A DNA stretch of 64,000 nucleotides, taken from JAFARE01 sp963777285 (GTDB taxonomy: Bacteria; Chloroflexota; Dormibacteria; Aeolococcales; Aeolococcaceae). The notes beneath the pieces are model-generated. The model saw only the letters and a list, made by a program, of their open reading frames with translations, searched no databases and was not told the origin of the DNA. The position numbers were made by a program, and so were the translations under genes. This document shows, piece after piece, positions 24,354 through 33,519 of the stretch. Where the stretch lies: contig CAVZPR010000001.1 in the NCBI GenBank assembly GCA_963777285.1, positions 434,001 to 498,000 of the forward strand, read 5' to 3'. The stretch's first letter is position 1. Each line of letters opens with the position of its first letter.

Positions 24354-25178
24354 ATGAGGCGACGCGGAAGGGCGGGCTGGCAGCGGTGGGCGGTCGGCGG
24401 CCTGGCGGCGGCCATCGTCTTCGCCGTGTCGAGCCTCGCAGTCGGTGTGTTCGCGTCGGCGAGCTCTGCGGCTCAGCCGACACGGTCCGCGCCACGCGCT
24501 CCTTCTCTCTGCCTGCCGCGCGTGACGCCATGCCCGATCCCGACCCCGACCGTGTCGCTGCCGATCCCGACCCCCACCGTCTCGCTTCCAGTCCCGACCC
24601 CCACCGTCTCGCTTCCAGTCCCGACGCCCTGCCTCGTCAACTGCGGCAGCCCCACGCCGAAACCCACGCCCACGCCCACGCCCACGCCCAGCCCGACGCC
24701 GCTGTGCATCCCGCTGCTGACATGCCCCACGCCCACGCCGAATCCCACGCCGACACCCACCCCTTGCCTGCTGGGCATCGTGTGCCTGCCGGGAACCCCG
24801 TCGCCCAGCGGTAGCGGTGGCTGCCTTATCAACTGCACGCCTGATCCATCGCCTGCGCCCGGCGGATCGACCGGCGGCTCCGTGCCCGGATCCACGTCGG
24901 GTTCGGGGCCGGACCCAGGAAGCCAGGGCGCCGCGCCCGGAGCGGGTGATCCCGCCACCTCGTTCGTCGGAGGCGACGGCGCCGGCGCGGCAGGGGGCAC
25001 GACGTCGTCGCTCCTGATTCCCGCCCCGCCCGCGGTCCAGCTCAGCTCGCCGGTTGCAGGCATCTCGTTCGGCAGGGCCCCCTTCCTCTGGCCGCTCTTC
25101 GTGGTCCTCGACGCGCTGGCCCTCATCGCCGTCGTGATCGTGCTCCGCAAGACCTGGTCGAAGCCGATCGCGGACTGA
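24354..25178 (+). CDS. Proline/threonine-rich surface protein with signal peptide and C-terminal anchor
   Basis: A 274-residue protein of low complexity that I cannot assign to a family. It has a signal peptide (basic start MRRRGRAGWQR, hydrophobic core to about residue 40), three near-copies of PTPTVSLP, then long PTP runs, several short Cys-bearing loops (CLVNCG, CIPLLTC, CLLGIVC, CLINC), a Gly/Ser/Pro-rich middle, and a C-terminal membrane helix FLWPLFVVLDALALIAVVIVL with a basic tail. The look is of a cell-wall-spanning stalk. The sensor kinase gene follows 15 bases later, so the two may be one unit. Confidence 0.75.
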   Translation: MRRRGRAGWQRWAVGGLAAAIVFAVSSLAVGVFASASSAAQPTRSAPRAPSLCLPRVTPCPIPTPTVSLPIPTPTVSLPVPTPTVSLPVPTPCLVNCGSPTPKPTPTPTPTPSPTPLCIPLLTCPTPTPNPTPTPTPCLLGIVCLPGTPSPSGSGGCLINCTPDPSPAPGGSTGGSVPGSTSGSGPDPGSQGAAPGAGDPATSFVGGDGAGAAGGTTSSLLIPAPPAVQLSSPVAGISFGRAPFLWPLFVVLDALALIAVVIVLRKTWSKPIAD

Positions 25179-25193
25179 GGCTGAGCCACACCG

Positions 25194-27593
25194 GTGCTCA
25201 ACCGGCTGCGCGCCTCCTTCGCGGCGAAGCTGCTCCTCGGCGGATTCGTCTTCTCGCTGGTGATCATCGGGGGCGTCAGCGCATATCTTCTGGTGAGCCG
25301 CGACAGCCAGACACGCGCAGGCGCGTTGAGCAACTCGGACAACCGCGCGGCAGTGATGCGCGAGGTGCTGCTGCGCTTCACCGGCGCGCAGTCGTACTCC
25401 ACCGCCCACGGGCTGGCGGCGCAGTCACCGCTCATCACGGCGCTGCTGTCAGCGACGTCGACGGTCACGGTGCCGCGGCTGTTCGCCGGCTCGCCACCCG
25501 TCGACCTCGCCGACGAGGTGCTGGTCATCGCCGACCGGCACGGCGCCCCGGTCTACGCGCGCGCCGATCCAGCGCTGACCGGCGTCGACCTGGCGGCGTT
25601 CGAGCAGGCGTCCGTGATACGTGCCGCGCTCACCGGTGCCGCGTGTCCGCTCGGCGGCGCTCCGTCGACGCCGGGCGCGTGCGGCGTCGAGCTGCTTGCG
25701 GGCAACACGCCGTGCTACGCCGTCGCGGTGCCGGTGCTTGCCGGCGCGACCACCGTGGGCGTCGTGTCGTACATCGCACCACTGCAGTACCAGCTCGACC
25801 GGTTCAACGCTCTCTTCCAGTTCCCCACGGCGTTCATCGCCGCGAATGATCCGCAGCGGGAGGTACGGCAGCGCGACGGCAGCGACGTCGGCGCCGCCGC
25901 GCCCGCCGCCATTGCCGCCGGTGTCGCCCAGCACGCCGACGTGGTGCACGCGACCTACTCGGCGCCGTCGGTGTCGGGCGGAGTCGAGGACGTCGCAGGC
26001 AGCTTCGATGCGCTGACGGCACCCGATGGACACAGCATCGCCGGGTACCTGGGGGTCGAGGTGCCGCTGGCGCCGTTCGTCGGGGACGAGCGCACCGACG
26101 AGCTCACGCTGGGGCTGATCACGCTCTTCGCGCTGCTGCTGACGGCGATCGCGGTGATCGTGTTCGTTCAGGTCGTGGTGCGCCGCCCGATACACCGGTT
26201 GGAGCGCGGTGTCGCCCGGATCGCGGGCGGCGACTACTCGTCCGACGTCACCGTGCAGTCGCGCGACGAGCTGGGTCGCCTGGCCATGAGCGTCAACCGC
26301 ATGCGCGACAGCATCCGCCGCTACACGACCGAGATCGAGGGTGCACGCGCGCGCCTCGACAGCAACGTCGAGCGCGTCGCCGGGGTGTCGCGCGCTCTCA
26401 CCACCACGACCGGCGGCATTGCGGCGCTGCAGAACGAGGTCGTGCGCGCCGCGGTGGCGATCGCCGGAGGGGGCGCCGCCGCGCTCCTCGCGATGCGCGA
26501 CGGCGACACGCTGGTGGCGCGCGCGGCGTTTCCTCCAGGCTCGCAGATCGGAGACCTGAACGCGTGGCCGAAGGTCAAGGACTTGTTGGCGGGCAACGTG
26601 GTGCGCGAGGACGACCCGGCGCTGGGCGCGATGACGGCGCTGCCCACGTTCTATCAGGGCGCGGTGGTGGGCGCGCTGGTGGTGGCGACGCGCGCCGGGC
26701 ATGCCGTGCTGGGTACCGACGAGGAAGACGTGCTCGCGGTGCTGGCCAGCAACGCCGCAATCGCGGTGGAGAACGCGCGCCTGTACGAGCAGGAGAAGGA
26801 GACGGTGCGGCGCTTGCGCGAGCTCGACGCGATGAAGACGGACTTCCTGTCCACGGTGCAGCACGAACTGCGCACGCCGCTCACCGCAATCCTGGGGTTG
26901 AGCGATCTCGTCGAGATGTGCTGGGACATGTGGGAGGACGCGCCCAAGCTGGACGCGGTCCGCGACATCCAGGTCGCGGCGCGCAACCTCTACGACATCG
27001 TCGAAACGATCATCGACTTCTCCGTCCTCGACGGCGAAGCGATGGCGATCAGCCCGGACAACGTCGCCGTCGACGACGCGGCCACGGCAGCGGTCGCGCT
27101 GGTCGCGGAACGCTACAAGGGCGGCTTGCCCATTCCCGTGCAGCTGGCCATCCCCGCGTCGGCATCGGTGTACGCTGACGCCGATCGCTTTGCCCAGGTG
27201 CTGCGTGCCCTCATCGACAACGCGGTGAAGTTCAGCGAAGGCAAAGGCGAGGTGACCGTGCGCGCAGCACTCGTCAACCGCAAGCGCACGGTGCGCATCG
27301 AGGTGATCGACGAGGGAATCGGCATCGCCGACGGGGACCTGCCGCGCGTCTTCGAGCGCTTCTTCCAGGCGGACAACACCGCCACGCGGCGGTACGGCGG
27401 CACGGGCATGGGCCTGGCCCTGGTCAAGCGCATCGTGCTGGCGCACGGGGCGACCATCCGTGTGGATACCGAGGTGGGCAAGGGCACGCGCGTCATCGTC
27501 GAGTGGCCCGCGTCGGCGAGCGCGCATCAGCGCGCCACGAGCGGCGACGCCGCGGCGCGACCCGCTCCGCCGCCCGCGGTGCCGGTACAATGA
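25194..27593 (+). CDS. Sensor histidine kinase with extracellular sensor, HAMP and GAF domains
   Basis: A 799-residue two-component kinase. TM1 is near residues 12-32, an extracytoplasmic sensor with three or four Cys follows to about 300, TM2 at 303-328, HAMP to about 385, GAF about 395-525 (ending AIAVENARLYEQE), HisKA with phospho-acceptor H557 in STVQHELRTPL, then the ATPase domain with N box LIDNAVKFS, G1 DEGIGI, F box FERFFQ and G2 GGTGMGLALVK. GTG 25194 is the start. No response regulator is adjacent, so it is an orphan kinase in this window. Confidence 0.93.
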   Translation: MLNRLRASFAAKLLLGGFVFSLVIIGGVSAYLLVSRDSQTRAGALSNSDNRAAVMREVLLRFTGAQSYSTAHGLAAQSPLITALLSATSTVTVPRLFAGSPPVDLADEVLVIADRHGAPVYARADPALTGVDLAAFEQASVIRAALTGAACPLGGAPSTPGACGVELLAGNTPCYAVAVPVLAGATTVGVVSYIAPLQYQLDRFNALFQFPTAFIAANDPQREVRQRDGSDVGAAAPAAIAAGVAQHADVVHATYSAPSVSGGVEDVAGSFDALTAPDGHSIAGYLGVEVPLAPFVGDERTDELTLGLITLFALLLTAIAVIVFVQVVVRRPIHRLERGVARIAGGDYSSDVTVQSRDELGRLAMSVNRMRDSIRRYTTEIEGARARLDSNVERVAGVSRALTTTTGGIAALQNEVVRAAVAIAGGGAAALLAMRDGDTLVARAAFPPGSQIGDLNAWPKVKDLLAGNVVREDDPALGAMTALPTFYQGAVVGALVVATRAGHAVLGTDEEDVLAVLASNAAIAVENARLYEQEKETVRRLRELDAMKTDFLSTVQHELRTPLTAILGLSDLVEMCWDMWEDAPKLDAVRDIQVAARNLYDIVETIIDFSVLDGEAMAISPDNVAVDDAATAAVALVAERYKGGLPIPVQLAIPASASVYADADRFAQVLRALIDNAVKFSEGKGEVTVRAALVNRKRTVRIEVIDEGIGIADGDLPRVFERFFQADNTATRRYGGTGMGLALVKRIVLAHGATIRVDTEVGKGTRVIVEWPASASAHQRATSGDAAARPAPPPAVPVQ
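27586..27591 (+). promoter_or_regulatory. -10 box TACAAT for SRP RNA
   Basis: TACAAT sits within the end of the kinase gene, and the expected start about 27598 matches the 5' end predicted from RNA pairing. Confidence 0.55.
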
Positions 27594-27596
27594 GCG

Positions 27597-27868
27597 CGGT
27601 CGCGCTAGACGGGGAGTTAGCGGTGCCCTGCACCCGCAATCCGCTACAGCGGGGTCGAACTCCCCACCGAGGGGGCACGTCGTCGGGTCCGCTCCGAACG
27701 CATCGGCGCTGACGACCGGGTCCCGCGCAGCTCGGGCCCGTGAACCCCGTCAGGTCCGGAAGGAAGCAGCGGTAAGCGGTCTCCCGGGGGTGCCGCGGAG
27801 CAACCTGGTCCGAGCTGGGCGGTCGGGTGAGCGCCGGGGGCGCGCCAACGACGTGGGGTGCGCGACTA
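27597..27868 (+). ncRNA. ffs: Signal recognition particle RNA, bacterial large type
   Basis: The universally conserved domain IV is present near 27740-27775, with GTGAACCCCGTCAGGTCCGG followed by AAGGAAGCAGC, the Ffh-binding loop. The 5' part (TAGACGGGGAGTTAGCGG, then CCTGCACCC) matches the Alu-like domain of large bacterial SRP RNAs. Ends are set by pairing GTCGCGC (27599-27605) with GCGCGAC (27860-27866). Length near 270 bases fits the large class found in Bacillota, Chloroflexota and relatives. Exact ends are approximate. Confidence 0.88.
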
Positions 27869-27876
27869 CTCGATCC

Positions 27877-27904
27877 TTGACGTTGCCCGGACCCCGTCCA
27901 TAAT
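27877..27904 (+). promoter_or_regulatory. Promoter TTGACG-N16-CATAAT
   Basis: A -35 box TTGACG (27877-27882) and -10 box CATAAT (27899-27904) lie 55 bases upstream of ATG 27960, just after the SRP RNA. Confidence 0.5.
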
Positions 27905-27959
27905 CTCCGCAGCCGCAGGCACGCGCAGCTCGACCAGGGCTGCTGCCGGATGGGGGGCA

Positions 27960-29102
27960 ATGGCCGGTCGACTCGCGGAGTTCTGGTGGGGGAGGGTGCC
28001 CACCGCGGCGGCGCGGCTCTCGTCGGCGCTGGCGATCATGTTCCGCGACGGCGTCTATCTCGAGGCGTCGCCGCCGGTGGCCGCGCTCGCCCCCATCGCA
28101 GCGCTCGTGGTCGGATTCATCGCAGGCTGGCGGCACCCGCTCACGACCGACGTGTACATGACGTCGCTGCTGGTCCTCATCGTGGCGCTGGTGGTCGGCA
28201 CGTTGAGCGCGGCCCTGGGCGCCTGGCTGGTCATCGGCTTCTCTCTGGGTGACCTGCTGCTGGGCGCCCGCTCCACCGTCTTCCTCGGCGCCTTCACCAA
28301 CAGTGGCAAGACGTGGGCCGCGCTGATCCTCTGCGACCTGGTCCTGGCGATGCTCGTGGTGCTGATCCCGCTGAGCGCGCGCGCGCTGGCCAACGAGGCG
28401 TCGGGGCGGTGGTTCGTCGGCCGCGGGCTGCTGCCCGAGGTGATCGTCGGCGTGGTGGTCGAGGCTCTCCTCGTGTTCGCCTGGGCGCAGGCGGCGCTGG
28501 TGCTCACGCGCCCGTTCTTCCTCTGGCACGGACTGCCGCCCAGCTCCCTGGCCCTCGACACGTTGCACAAAGCTGCGTGGGCCCTGCCGCTGGTGGCGCT
28601 GGGGGCGGCATCCCTGCGCGCCTGGCTGGAGATCCGGCTCACCCCGGTTGCGCCGGAACGGCCGCCACTGCCGCGACACGCGCATCGGGTGCTGCCGCCC
28701 GCCGTCGTCGTGGTGCTGCGCGTCGCCCTGGCGGTGTTCCTGCTCGCCGGACTGATGGACTCCTTCGTCGACCCGATAGTGATCGCGGTGGTCATGGCGG
28801 CCTTCCTGGTCCTGCGCGAGCCGGCGCTGCGGCGGATGGAGTCGCAGACGGCGTTCGTCATGCGAGTCCCGGTGCTCCCGCAACTCATCCTCGGCGCGAT
28901 CGTCAGCGCCATCGTGGCGATCATCGTCGTCGCCGCGTTCGGCACCACCAGCGTGGTCCGCCCCGTGGTCATCTCGACCCTGATCTCCCTGATCGTGTTC
29001 ACGGTGCTGCTCCCCGACCACGTGCTCGGCGAGCACGAGCTGCACGAGGAGGCCCACGAAGCCCCGGCCGGTGTGGCGCCGCAGGCGGCGTCGCCGCCAT
29101 GA
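27960..29102 (+). CDS. Polytopic membrane protein, unknown function
   Basis: A 380-residue protein with about eight membrane helices, for example APIAALVVGFIAGW, LLVLIVALVVGTLSAALGAWL and LILGAIVSAIVAIIVVAAFG. The N-terminal segment is amphipathic, and the C-terminal tail is His/Glu-rich (LGEHELHEEAHEAPAG). No family motif recognised. ATG 27960 is chosen because the frame upstream overlaps the SRP RNA. It overlaps the next gene as ATGA, so the two likely work together. Confidence 0.75.
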   Translation: MAGRLAEFWWGRVPTAAARLSSALAIMFRDGVYLEASPPVAALAPIAALVVGFIAGWRHPLTTDVYMTSLLVLIVALVVGTLSAALGAWLVIGFSLGDLLLGARSTVFLGAFTNSGKTWAALILCDLVLAMLVVLIPLSARALANEASGRWFVGRGLLPEVIVGVVVEALLVFAWAQAALVLTRPFFLWHGLPPSSLALDTLHKAAWALPLVALGAASLRAWLEIRLTPVAPERPPLPRHAHRVLPPAVVVVLRVALAVFLLAGLMDSFVDPIVIAVVMAAFLVLREPALRRMESQTAFVMRVPVLPQLILGAIVSAIVAIIVVAAFGTTSVVRPVVISTLISLIVFTVLLPDHVLGEHELHEEAHEAPAGVAPQAASPP

Positions 29103-30619
29103 CGGGTGCGCGCCGCGCGGCGCTCGCCGGGGTCCTTGGCCTGTCGTGTCTGCTCCCCGTCGCAGTTTTGGCTGATGGCGGCAGCAACCCGGCGCTCGGC
29201 GTCTCCGCCGGCACCTACTACGTCACCCAGATCGGCCAGGGTGCGGTGGCGCGGGTCGACGTCAGCACGGCGGGTGTGGTGGTGGTCACCGAGCACTACG
29301 TCACCGGGCTGCCGACGAGCGGTCCCGACAGCGCCGTGTTCGCCAGCGACGGCACCATGCTGGTGAGCAACTTCGGTGACGGCACCATCTCGCGGGTCGA
29401 CGTGAACGCACGCCGCATCATCACGGCGCAGGTCAACAAGACGCCCCTGCCCGACATCGCGGACCTTGCGGTCGATCCCAACGGCAACGACGTGTGGGGG
29501 ATCGTGTACAGCGGCAGCGGACCGACGGCGATCTCGCGGATCGACTTGAGCACCGGCGCCACGGCGTCGATGAACCCCGACGGTGTCACCAGCACGGGCG
29601 GCATCACCTTCAGCACCGATGGCTCGCGTCTCTTCGTCAGCTCGCACGACGGCTACATCGCCGAGATCGATCAGCGCAGCGGGCACGTGCTGCACAAGGT
29701 GAAGGTCAACGGCGCACCCGACGGCATGACGTACGACCCGGAAACCAACTTCGTGTACGCATCGGGCTGCGGCGGGATCTGCGCGCTGGATGCCAGTGGC
29801 GGCGGCCTGAAGTTGACACGAACCCTCACCGGTGCCGACGGTGACGGGATCGCGGCTGACGGAGCCGGCCACATCTACATCGCCGAGAGCTCGTGCGGTT
29901 CGCTGTGCCGCCTGGACATCGCCAGCGACACCGCGGTGACCGTGGCGGAGAGCGTTTCCGGCGCCGACGACGTCACGCCGTTGGTGGGCGCCGGCTCGGC
30001 GGCCGGGACGTCGTGCCGCACGCTGGGCAGCTGCTGGGCCGGCGCCGGGGCGGCCGGCATCGCCGCAGCCAGCGTCGGGCTCGTCGTGTTCATGAGCGCC
30101 GCCGCCTTCAGCCCACGCCCGGGATCGCTGCCGCTCAGCGTGGCGGCGCATCCGGCGGCCGCGGCCGCCGGAACAGGCGCTCATGGCGCGCTGGCGCCGG
30201 CGGTGGCCGGACCGCCCGGGCCACCGCCCCACGGGGTGGCGCCCGGTGGACCGCCGCACCCACCCCCGGGCACGGCCGCCGGGCCGCCGGCGACCGTCGA
30301 GCCGTCGCACCTGCAAGAGGAGTCGGGCGACAAGCTGCTCGAGGCGGGTGGCGCGGGGCTGGAGCATGGCGTTCGCTCCGGCATGGTGCCCGCCATCGAG
30401 GAGGAGGAGGAGCTCGGCGCCGGAGCCGAGGCGGGGACCGGCGGCGCGGCGCTTGGCGGCGGCGCGCGCCTGGCGCGCGACGAGCCCGAGGACGAGGGCG
30501 GCACGGAGGGTTCTGGCGGCCCGCCCTCGGGCCCACCGTCCGGACCGCCACAGCCACCCGCGCCTCCGCAGCCGCCGGCCCCAGCGCAGCCGCCGACCCC
30601 GCCTGATCGTCAGGGCTGA
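29099..30619 (+). CDS. Secreted beta-propeller (NHL/YVTN-like) protein with membrane anchor and proline-rich tail
   Basis: A 506-residue protein. Signal peptide at 1-25 (LAGVLGLSCLLPVAVLA); residues 30-295 form repeated propeller-like blades such as YYVTQIGQGAVARVDVSTAG, TMLVSNFGDGTISRVDV and LFVSSHDGYIAEIDQRSG; one membrane helix near 312-335 (AAGIAAASVGLVVFMSAAAF); then a Gly/Pro-rich tail with an acidic EEEEE patch, which would be cytosolic if the propeller is outside. Several paired Cys (GCGGICA, SCGSLC, SCRTLGSC) suggest extracellular disulfides. Function unknown; coupled to the membrane protein upstream. Confidence 0.75.
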   Translation: MTGARRAALAGVLGLSCLLPVAVLADGGSNPALGVSAGTYYVTQIGQGAVARVDVSTAGVVVVTEHYVTGLPTSGPDSAVFASDGTMLVSNFGDGTISRVDVNARRIITAQVNKTPLPDIADLAVDPNGNDVWGIVYSGSGPTAISRIDLSTGATASMNPDGVTSTGGITFSTDGSRLFVSSHDGYIAEIDQRSGHVLHKVKVNGAPDGMTYDPETNFVYASGCGGICALDASGGGLKLTRTLTGADGDGIAADGAGHIYIAESSCGSLCRLDIASDTAVTVAESVSGADDVTPLVGAGSAAGTSCRTLGSCWAGAGAAGIAAASVGLVVFMSAAAFSPRPGSLPLSVAAHPAAAAAGTGAHGALAPAVAGPPGPPPHGVAPGGPPHPPPGTAAGPPATVEPSHLQEESGDKLLEAGGAGLEHGVRSGMVPAIEEEEELGAGAEAGTGGAALGGGARLARDEPEDEGGTEGSGGPPSGPPSGPPQPPAPPQPPAPAQPPTPPDRQG

Positions 30620-30655
30620 GCGCCGCGGGGCGGCTGACACAATGGTCGCTGCCGG

Positions 30656-32326
30656 ATGACAGCCGCCCTCTACCGACGCTACCGCTCGGAGCGCTTCGCC
30701 GACCTGGTCGGTCAGGACGTCATCGCGCGCACGCTGCTCAATGAGATCCGCGCGGGATCGCTGGCGCACGCGTACCTGTTCGCCGGGGTGCGGGGCACGG
30801 GCAAGACGTCGACCGCGCGCATCCTGGCGCGCGCGGTCAACTGCTTGGCGCCGCAGGACGGCGAGCCCTGCAACAGCTGCGCTCACTGCCGCGAGATCCT
30901 CGCCGGCGCGTCGGTCGACGTGCTCGAGATCGACGCCGCGAGCAACCGCGGCATCGACGAGATGCGCGATCTCCGCGACAAGGTGAAGTACCTGCCCGCG
31001 GCGCTGAGACGCAAGGTCTACATCATCGACGAGGCGCACATGCTGACCACGGAGGCGTGGAACGCGTTTCTCAAGACGCTCGAGGAACCGCCTGACCACG
31101 TGCTCTTCGTGCTCGCGACGACCGAGCCGCACAAGATTCCCGACACCGTCAGGTCGCGGGTGCAGCGCTTCGATTTCCGGCGCATCTCGACCACCGACAT
31201 CGCCGCCCACCTGCGCGACATCGCCGCGCAGGAAGAGGTGGCGGTGGAAGCCGCAGCCACCGACCTGATCGCGAGGTCGGCGCAGGGGAGCATGCGCGAC
31301 GCGCTCTCGCTGCTCGACCAGGCGGTGAGTGGTGGCGAACGTCCCGTCACGCTGGCCGTTGCGCGGCGCGCCCTGGGGCTCACCGATCCGGCGACGCTGC
31401 ACGCTCTGGTGCGGGCGCTCTCGGGCGCCGATGCGGCGGGCGCGCTCCGTGCCGCGGCGCGAGCCTTCGAGGCCGGCGCCGACCCCCGGCAGCTGCTGCG
31501 CGACGTGGCACGGCTGGCTCGCGCCGCCGAGCTGACGGCGCTGGGGTATCCGGAGGGATCGGAGGTGGGTGCAGAGGAGGCGGCGCTGGCGGCGGACGTC
31601 GCCGCGGTCGCCCCGGCCGGGTTCTGGCTGCGCGCCCTCGACCTGTTCGCAGAGGCGGAGATGAACCTGCGCCAGCCGGTCGATGCGCGGCTGCAGGTCG
31701 AGCTCTGCCTGCTGCGCCTGGTCCGGCCGTCCCCGGCCGCCGCTGACGACGATGCGCTGGCGGCCATCGACGCGCGCCTGACGGCGCTGGAGCGCTCCGC
31801 GGCCCGGCCGCCGGCCGCGCCGGCGCTGGCCGTGAGCCCCGCCGGCGCGCCGGCCGCGGCGACGGAGCCGGAGCAGCCGGCGCGCGAGGCTGCGCCGGTG
31901 CGCGAGCCCGCGGCGGGCTTGGGGCACACCAGCGTCGACGACTGGCGCGCCGACTGGCAGGTGCTGATCGACGCCGTGACGCGCATGGACGCGATGCTCG
32001 CCGGCGTCCTGCGCGACTGCAGGCCTGTCGAGGCGGGCCCGGACCGGCTGGTGGTCGGCGCCGGCGGCAACTTCCACTACGAACGCCTGCGCGAGCCCGC
32101 CAAGGCGACGGTGCTGTCCGACGCGGTGGCCCATGTGGCGGGGCGGCCCCTGGTGGTGGAGGCGCGGTTCATCGGGGAGGCCCCGGCGGCGCCGGCGCCG
32201 CCGCCCGGCACGATCGGGGACGCCACCCAGGCGGTGCTCCAGACGTTCGCCGGCAGCCGGGTGACGGCCACGCGGACGCACGAGCGGGATCCCGGTGCGG
32301 CGCCTGCGTCGCCGCGCGGTGCGTAG
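30656..32326 (+). CDS. dnaX: DNA polymerase III subunit gamma/tau
   Basis: Clamp-loader ATPase of the replisome. The 556 residues start ALYRRYRSERFADLVGQ and hold Walker A GVRGTGKTSTA (near residue 44), the zinc module with Cys at C..C..C (NCLAP...PCNSCAHC), Walker B VYIIDEAHML, the LKTLEEPP and TVRSRVQRF motifs, and an Ala-rich linker before a small C-terminal domain. The gene is followed by ybaB and recR, the standard dnaX-ybaB-recR order. ATG 30656; the TAG stop overlaps the ybaB -10 box. Confidence 0.96.
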   Translation: MTAALYRRYRSERFADLVGQDVIARTLLNEIRAGSLAHAYLFAGVRGTGKTSTARILARAVNCLAPQDGEPCNSCAHCREILAGASVDVLEIDAASNRGIDEMRDLRDKVKYLPAALRRKVYIIDEAHMLTTEAWNAFLKTLEEPPDHVLFVLATTEPHKIPDTVRSRVQRFDFRRISTTDIAAHLRDIAAQEEVAVEAAATDLIARSAQGSMRDALSLLDQAVSGGERPVTLAVARRALGLTDPATLHALVRALSGADAAGALRAAARAFEAGADPRQLLRDVARLARAAELTALGYPEGSEVGAEEAALAADVAAVAPAGFWLRALDLFAEAEMNLRQPVDARLQVELCLLRLVRPSPAAADDDALAAIDARLTALERSAARPPAAPALAVSPAGAPAAATEPEQPAREAAPVREPAAGLGHTSVDDWRADWQVLIDAVTRMDAMLAGVLRDCRPVEAGPDRLVVGAGGNFHYERLREPAKATVLSDAVAHVAGRPLVVEARFIGEAPAAPAPPPGTIGDATQAVLQTFAGSRVTATRTHERDPGAAPASPRGA

Positions 32327-32329
32327 ACT
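32324..32329 (+). promoter_or_regulatory. -10 box TAGACT whose TAG is the dnaX stop codon
   Basis: TAGACT ends 8 bases before ATG 32338 of ybaB; its first three bases are the dnaX stop. This mirrors the galK-plsY junction. Confidence 0.55.
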
Positions 32330-32337
32330 CCAGCGCG

Positions 32338-32652
32338 ATGCCCAACCCGCAGCAGAACATGTTGAAGCAGCTGCAGCAGATGCAGACGCGGATGGCCAAG
32401 CTGCAGGACGAGCTGGGCGAGATCACCGTGACGGGCAGCGCCGGGGGCGGGGTGGTGACGGTGACCGCCGACGGTCACCAGCGGCTCCAGTCGGTGACGA
32501 TTCAGCCTGAGGCGCTGGAGGAAGGCGCCGAGCTGCTCGCGGACCTGGTCCTGGCAGCCTGCAGCGACGCGCTGGACCAGTCCCGGGCGAAGGCAGCGGC
32601 CCACATGGGGCAGCTCACCGCGGGGCTCGGGCTCCCACCCGGCCTGATCTGA
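32338..32652 (+). CDS. ybaB: Nucleoid-associated protein YbaB/EbfC
   Basis: A 104-residue DNA-binding protein that works as a dimer on the nucleoid. MLKQLQQMQTRMAKLQDEL is the N-terminal helix, TGSAGGGVVTVTADGHQRLQ the strands, and ELLADLVLAACSDALDQSRA the C-terminal helix, all as in the family. It lies between dnaX and recR as usual. Confidence 0.95.
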   Translation: MPNPQQNMLKQLQQMQTRMAKLQDELGEITVTGSAGGGVVTVTADGHQRLQSVTIQPEALEEGAELLADLVLAACSDALDQSRAKAAAHMGQLTAGLGLPPGLI

Positions 32653-32681
32653 GCGGCGCCACGGCGCCGGGAGGCTAGGCG

Positions 32682-33281
32682 ATGCCGCTGGTCCCTGAGG
32701 CCGTCGAGGGCCTCATCGCGGAGTTCGGGCGGCTTCCGGGGATCGGACCCAAGACGGCCCAGCGGCTGGCGTTCTTCTGCCTGCGCGCCCCGGCGGACGT
32801 GTCGCGGCGGCTGGGGGCGGCGCTCGAGGGACTGCAGGAGCGGGTGCGCCCCTGCAGCCGCTGCTTCTTCATCGCCGAGGGGCCGCTGTGCGGCATCTGC
32901 GCCGACCCCAGGCGGGACACGACGCAGCTGTGCGTGGTGGAGGAGGCGCTCGACGTGCTCGCGGTGGAGCGCAGCGGCGAGTTCCGCGGCGTGTACCACG
33001 TGCTGGGCGGCGCGCTGTCCCCCATGGACGGCATCGGGCCGGACGAGCTGCGCATCGCCGACCTCGAGCGGCGCCTGGACTCCGGCGAGGTGCGCGAGGT
33101 GGTCGTGGCCACCGACCCGGACGTGGAGGGAGAGGCGACCGCCTTCTACCTCGGCGAGCGACTGGCACGGCCTGGGGTGGTCGTCTCCCGGCTGGCCCAC
33201 GGGCTGCCCGCCGGGGCGGACCTCGAGTACGCCGACGAGCTGACGGTCGCACGCGCCTTCGTGGGCCGTCGCGCGCTCTGA
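32682..33281 (+). CDS. recR: Recombination mediator protein RecR
   Basis: Works with RecF/RecO to load RecA at gaps. The 199 residues hold the helix-hairpin-helix FGRLPGIGPKTAQRLA, the four-Cys zinc finger CSRC...CGIC, and the Toprim domain with LCVVEE, YHVLGGALSPMDGIGP and ATDPDVEGEATA. ATG 32682. It ends 25 bases before the -35 box of the rRNA operon. Confidence 0.97.
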   Translation: MPLVPEAVEGLIAEFGRLPGIGPKTAQRLAFFCLRAPADVSRRLGAALEGLQERVRPCSRCFFIAEGPLCGICADPRRDTTQLCVVEEALDVLAVERSGEFRGVYHVLGGALSPMDGIGPDELRIADLERRLDSGEVREVVVATDPDVEGEATAFYLGERLARPGVVVSRLAHGLPAGADLEYADELTVARAFVGRRAL

Positions 33282-33305
33282 GGCGCGGAACCCGTCTTGA
33301 CGCGT

Positions 33306-33334
33306 TTGACCGGCGCCCGGGAAGGCGGTAGACT
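33306..33334 (+). promoter_or_regulatory. rRNA operon promoter TTGACC-N17-TAGACT
   Basis: -35 box TTGACC at 33306-33311 and -10 box TAGACT at 33329-33334, with exactly 17 bases between. The predicted start near 33341 gives a leader of about 180 bases before 16S. A second TTGACG begins at 33297, slightly upstream. Confidence 0.8.
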
Positions 33335-33340
33335 ACTCAA

Positions 33341-33519
33341 CTCGCGCACCGGATTCCGGTTTTGCGTGCAAATGGACTGTCTCGAGGCTTCGTGCGGTCT
33401 CGGCGCGGGCCGCGCACCTTGACAATTGAAGAGTGGAGACGACTTTCCGCGAAGGCCCCGGCGTGGGGACCTCGTCAACAACATATGTCTTCGTCCCGGT
33501 TCATCCGGGAGCTGACGTA
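33341..33519 (+). other. rRNA operon leader
   Basis: Non-coding leader. It contains CCTTGACAATTGAAGAGTGG at 33418-33437, an element echoed as CCTTGATACGTGAATAGCG in the spacer before 23S. Repetition of such an element before both large rRNAs fits a role in antitermination or processing (inference). Confidence 0.5.

Noticed and set aside
24530..24780. CRISPR-like tandem repeats
   Set aside because: The repeats are short, multiples of three, and encode PTP/PTPTVSLP within a secreted protein.
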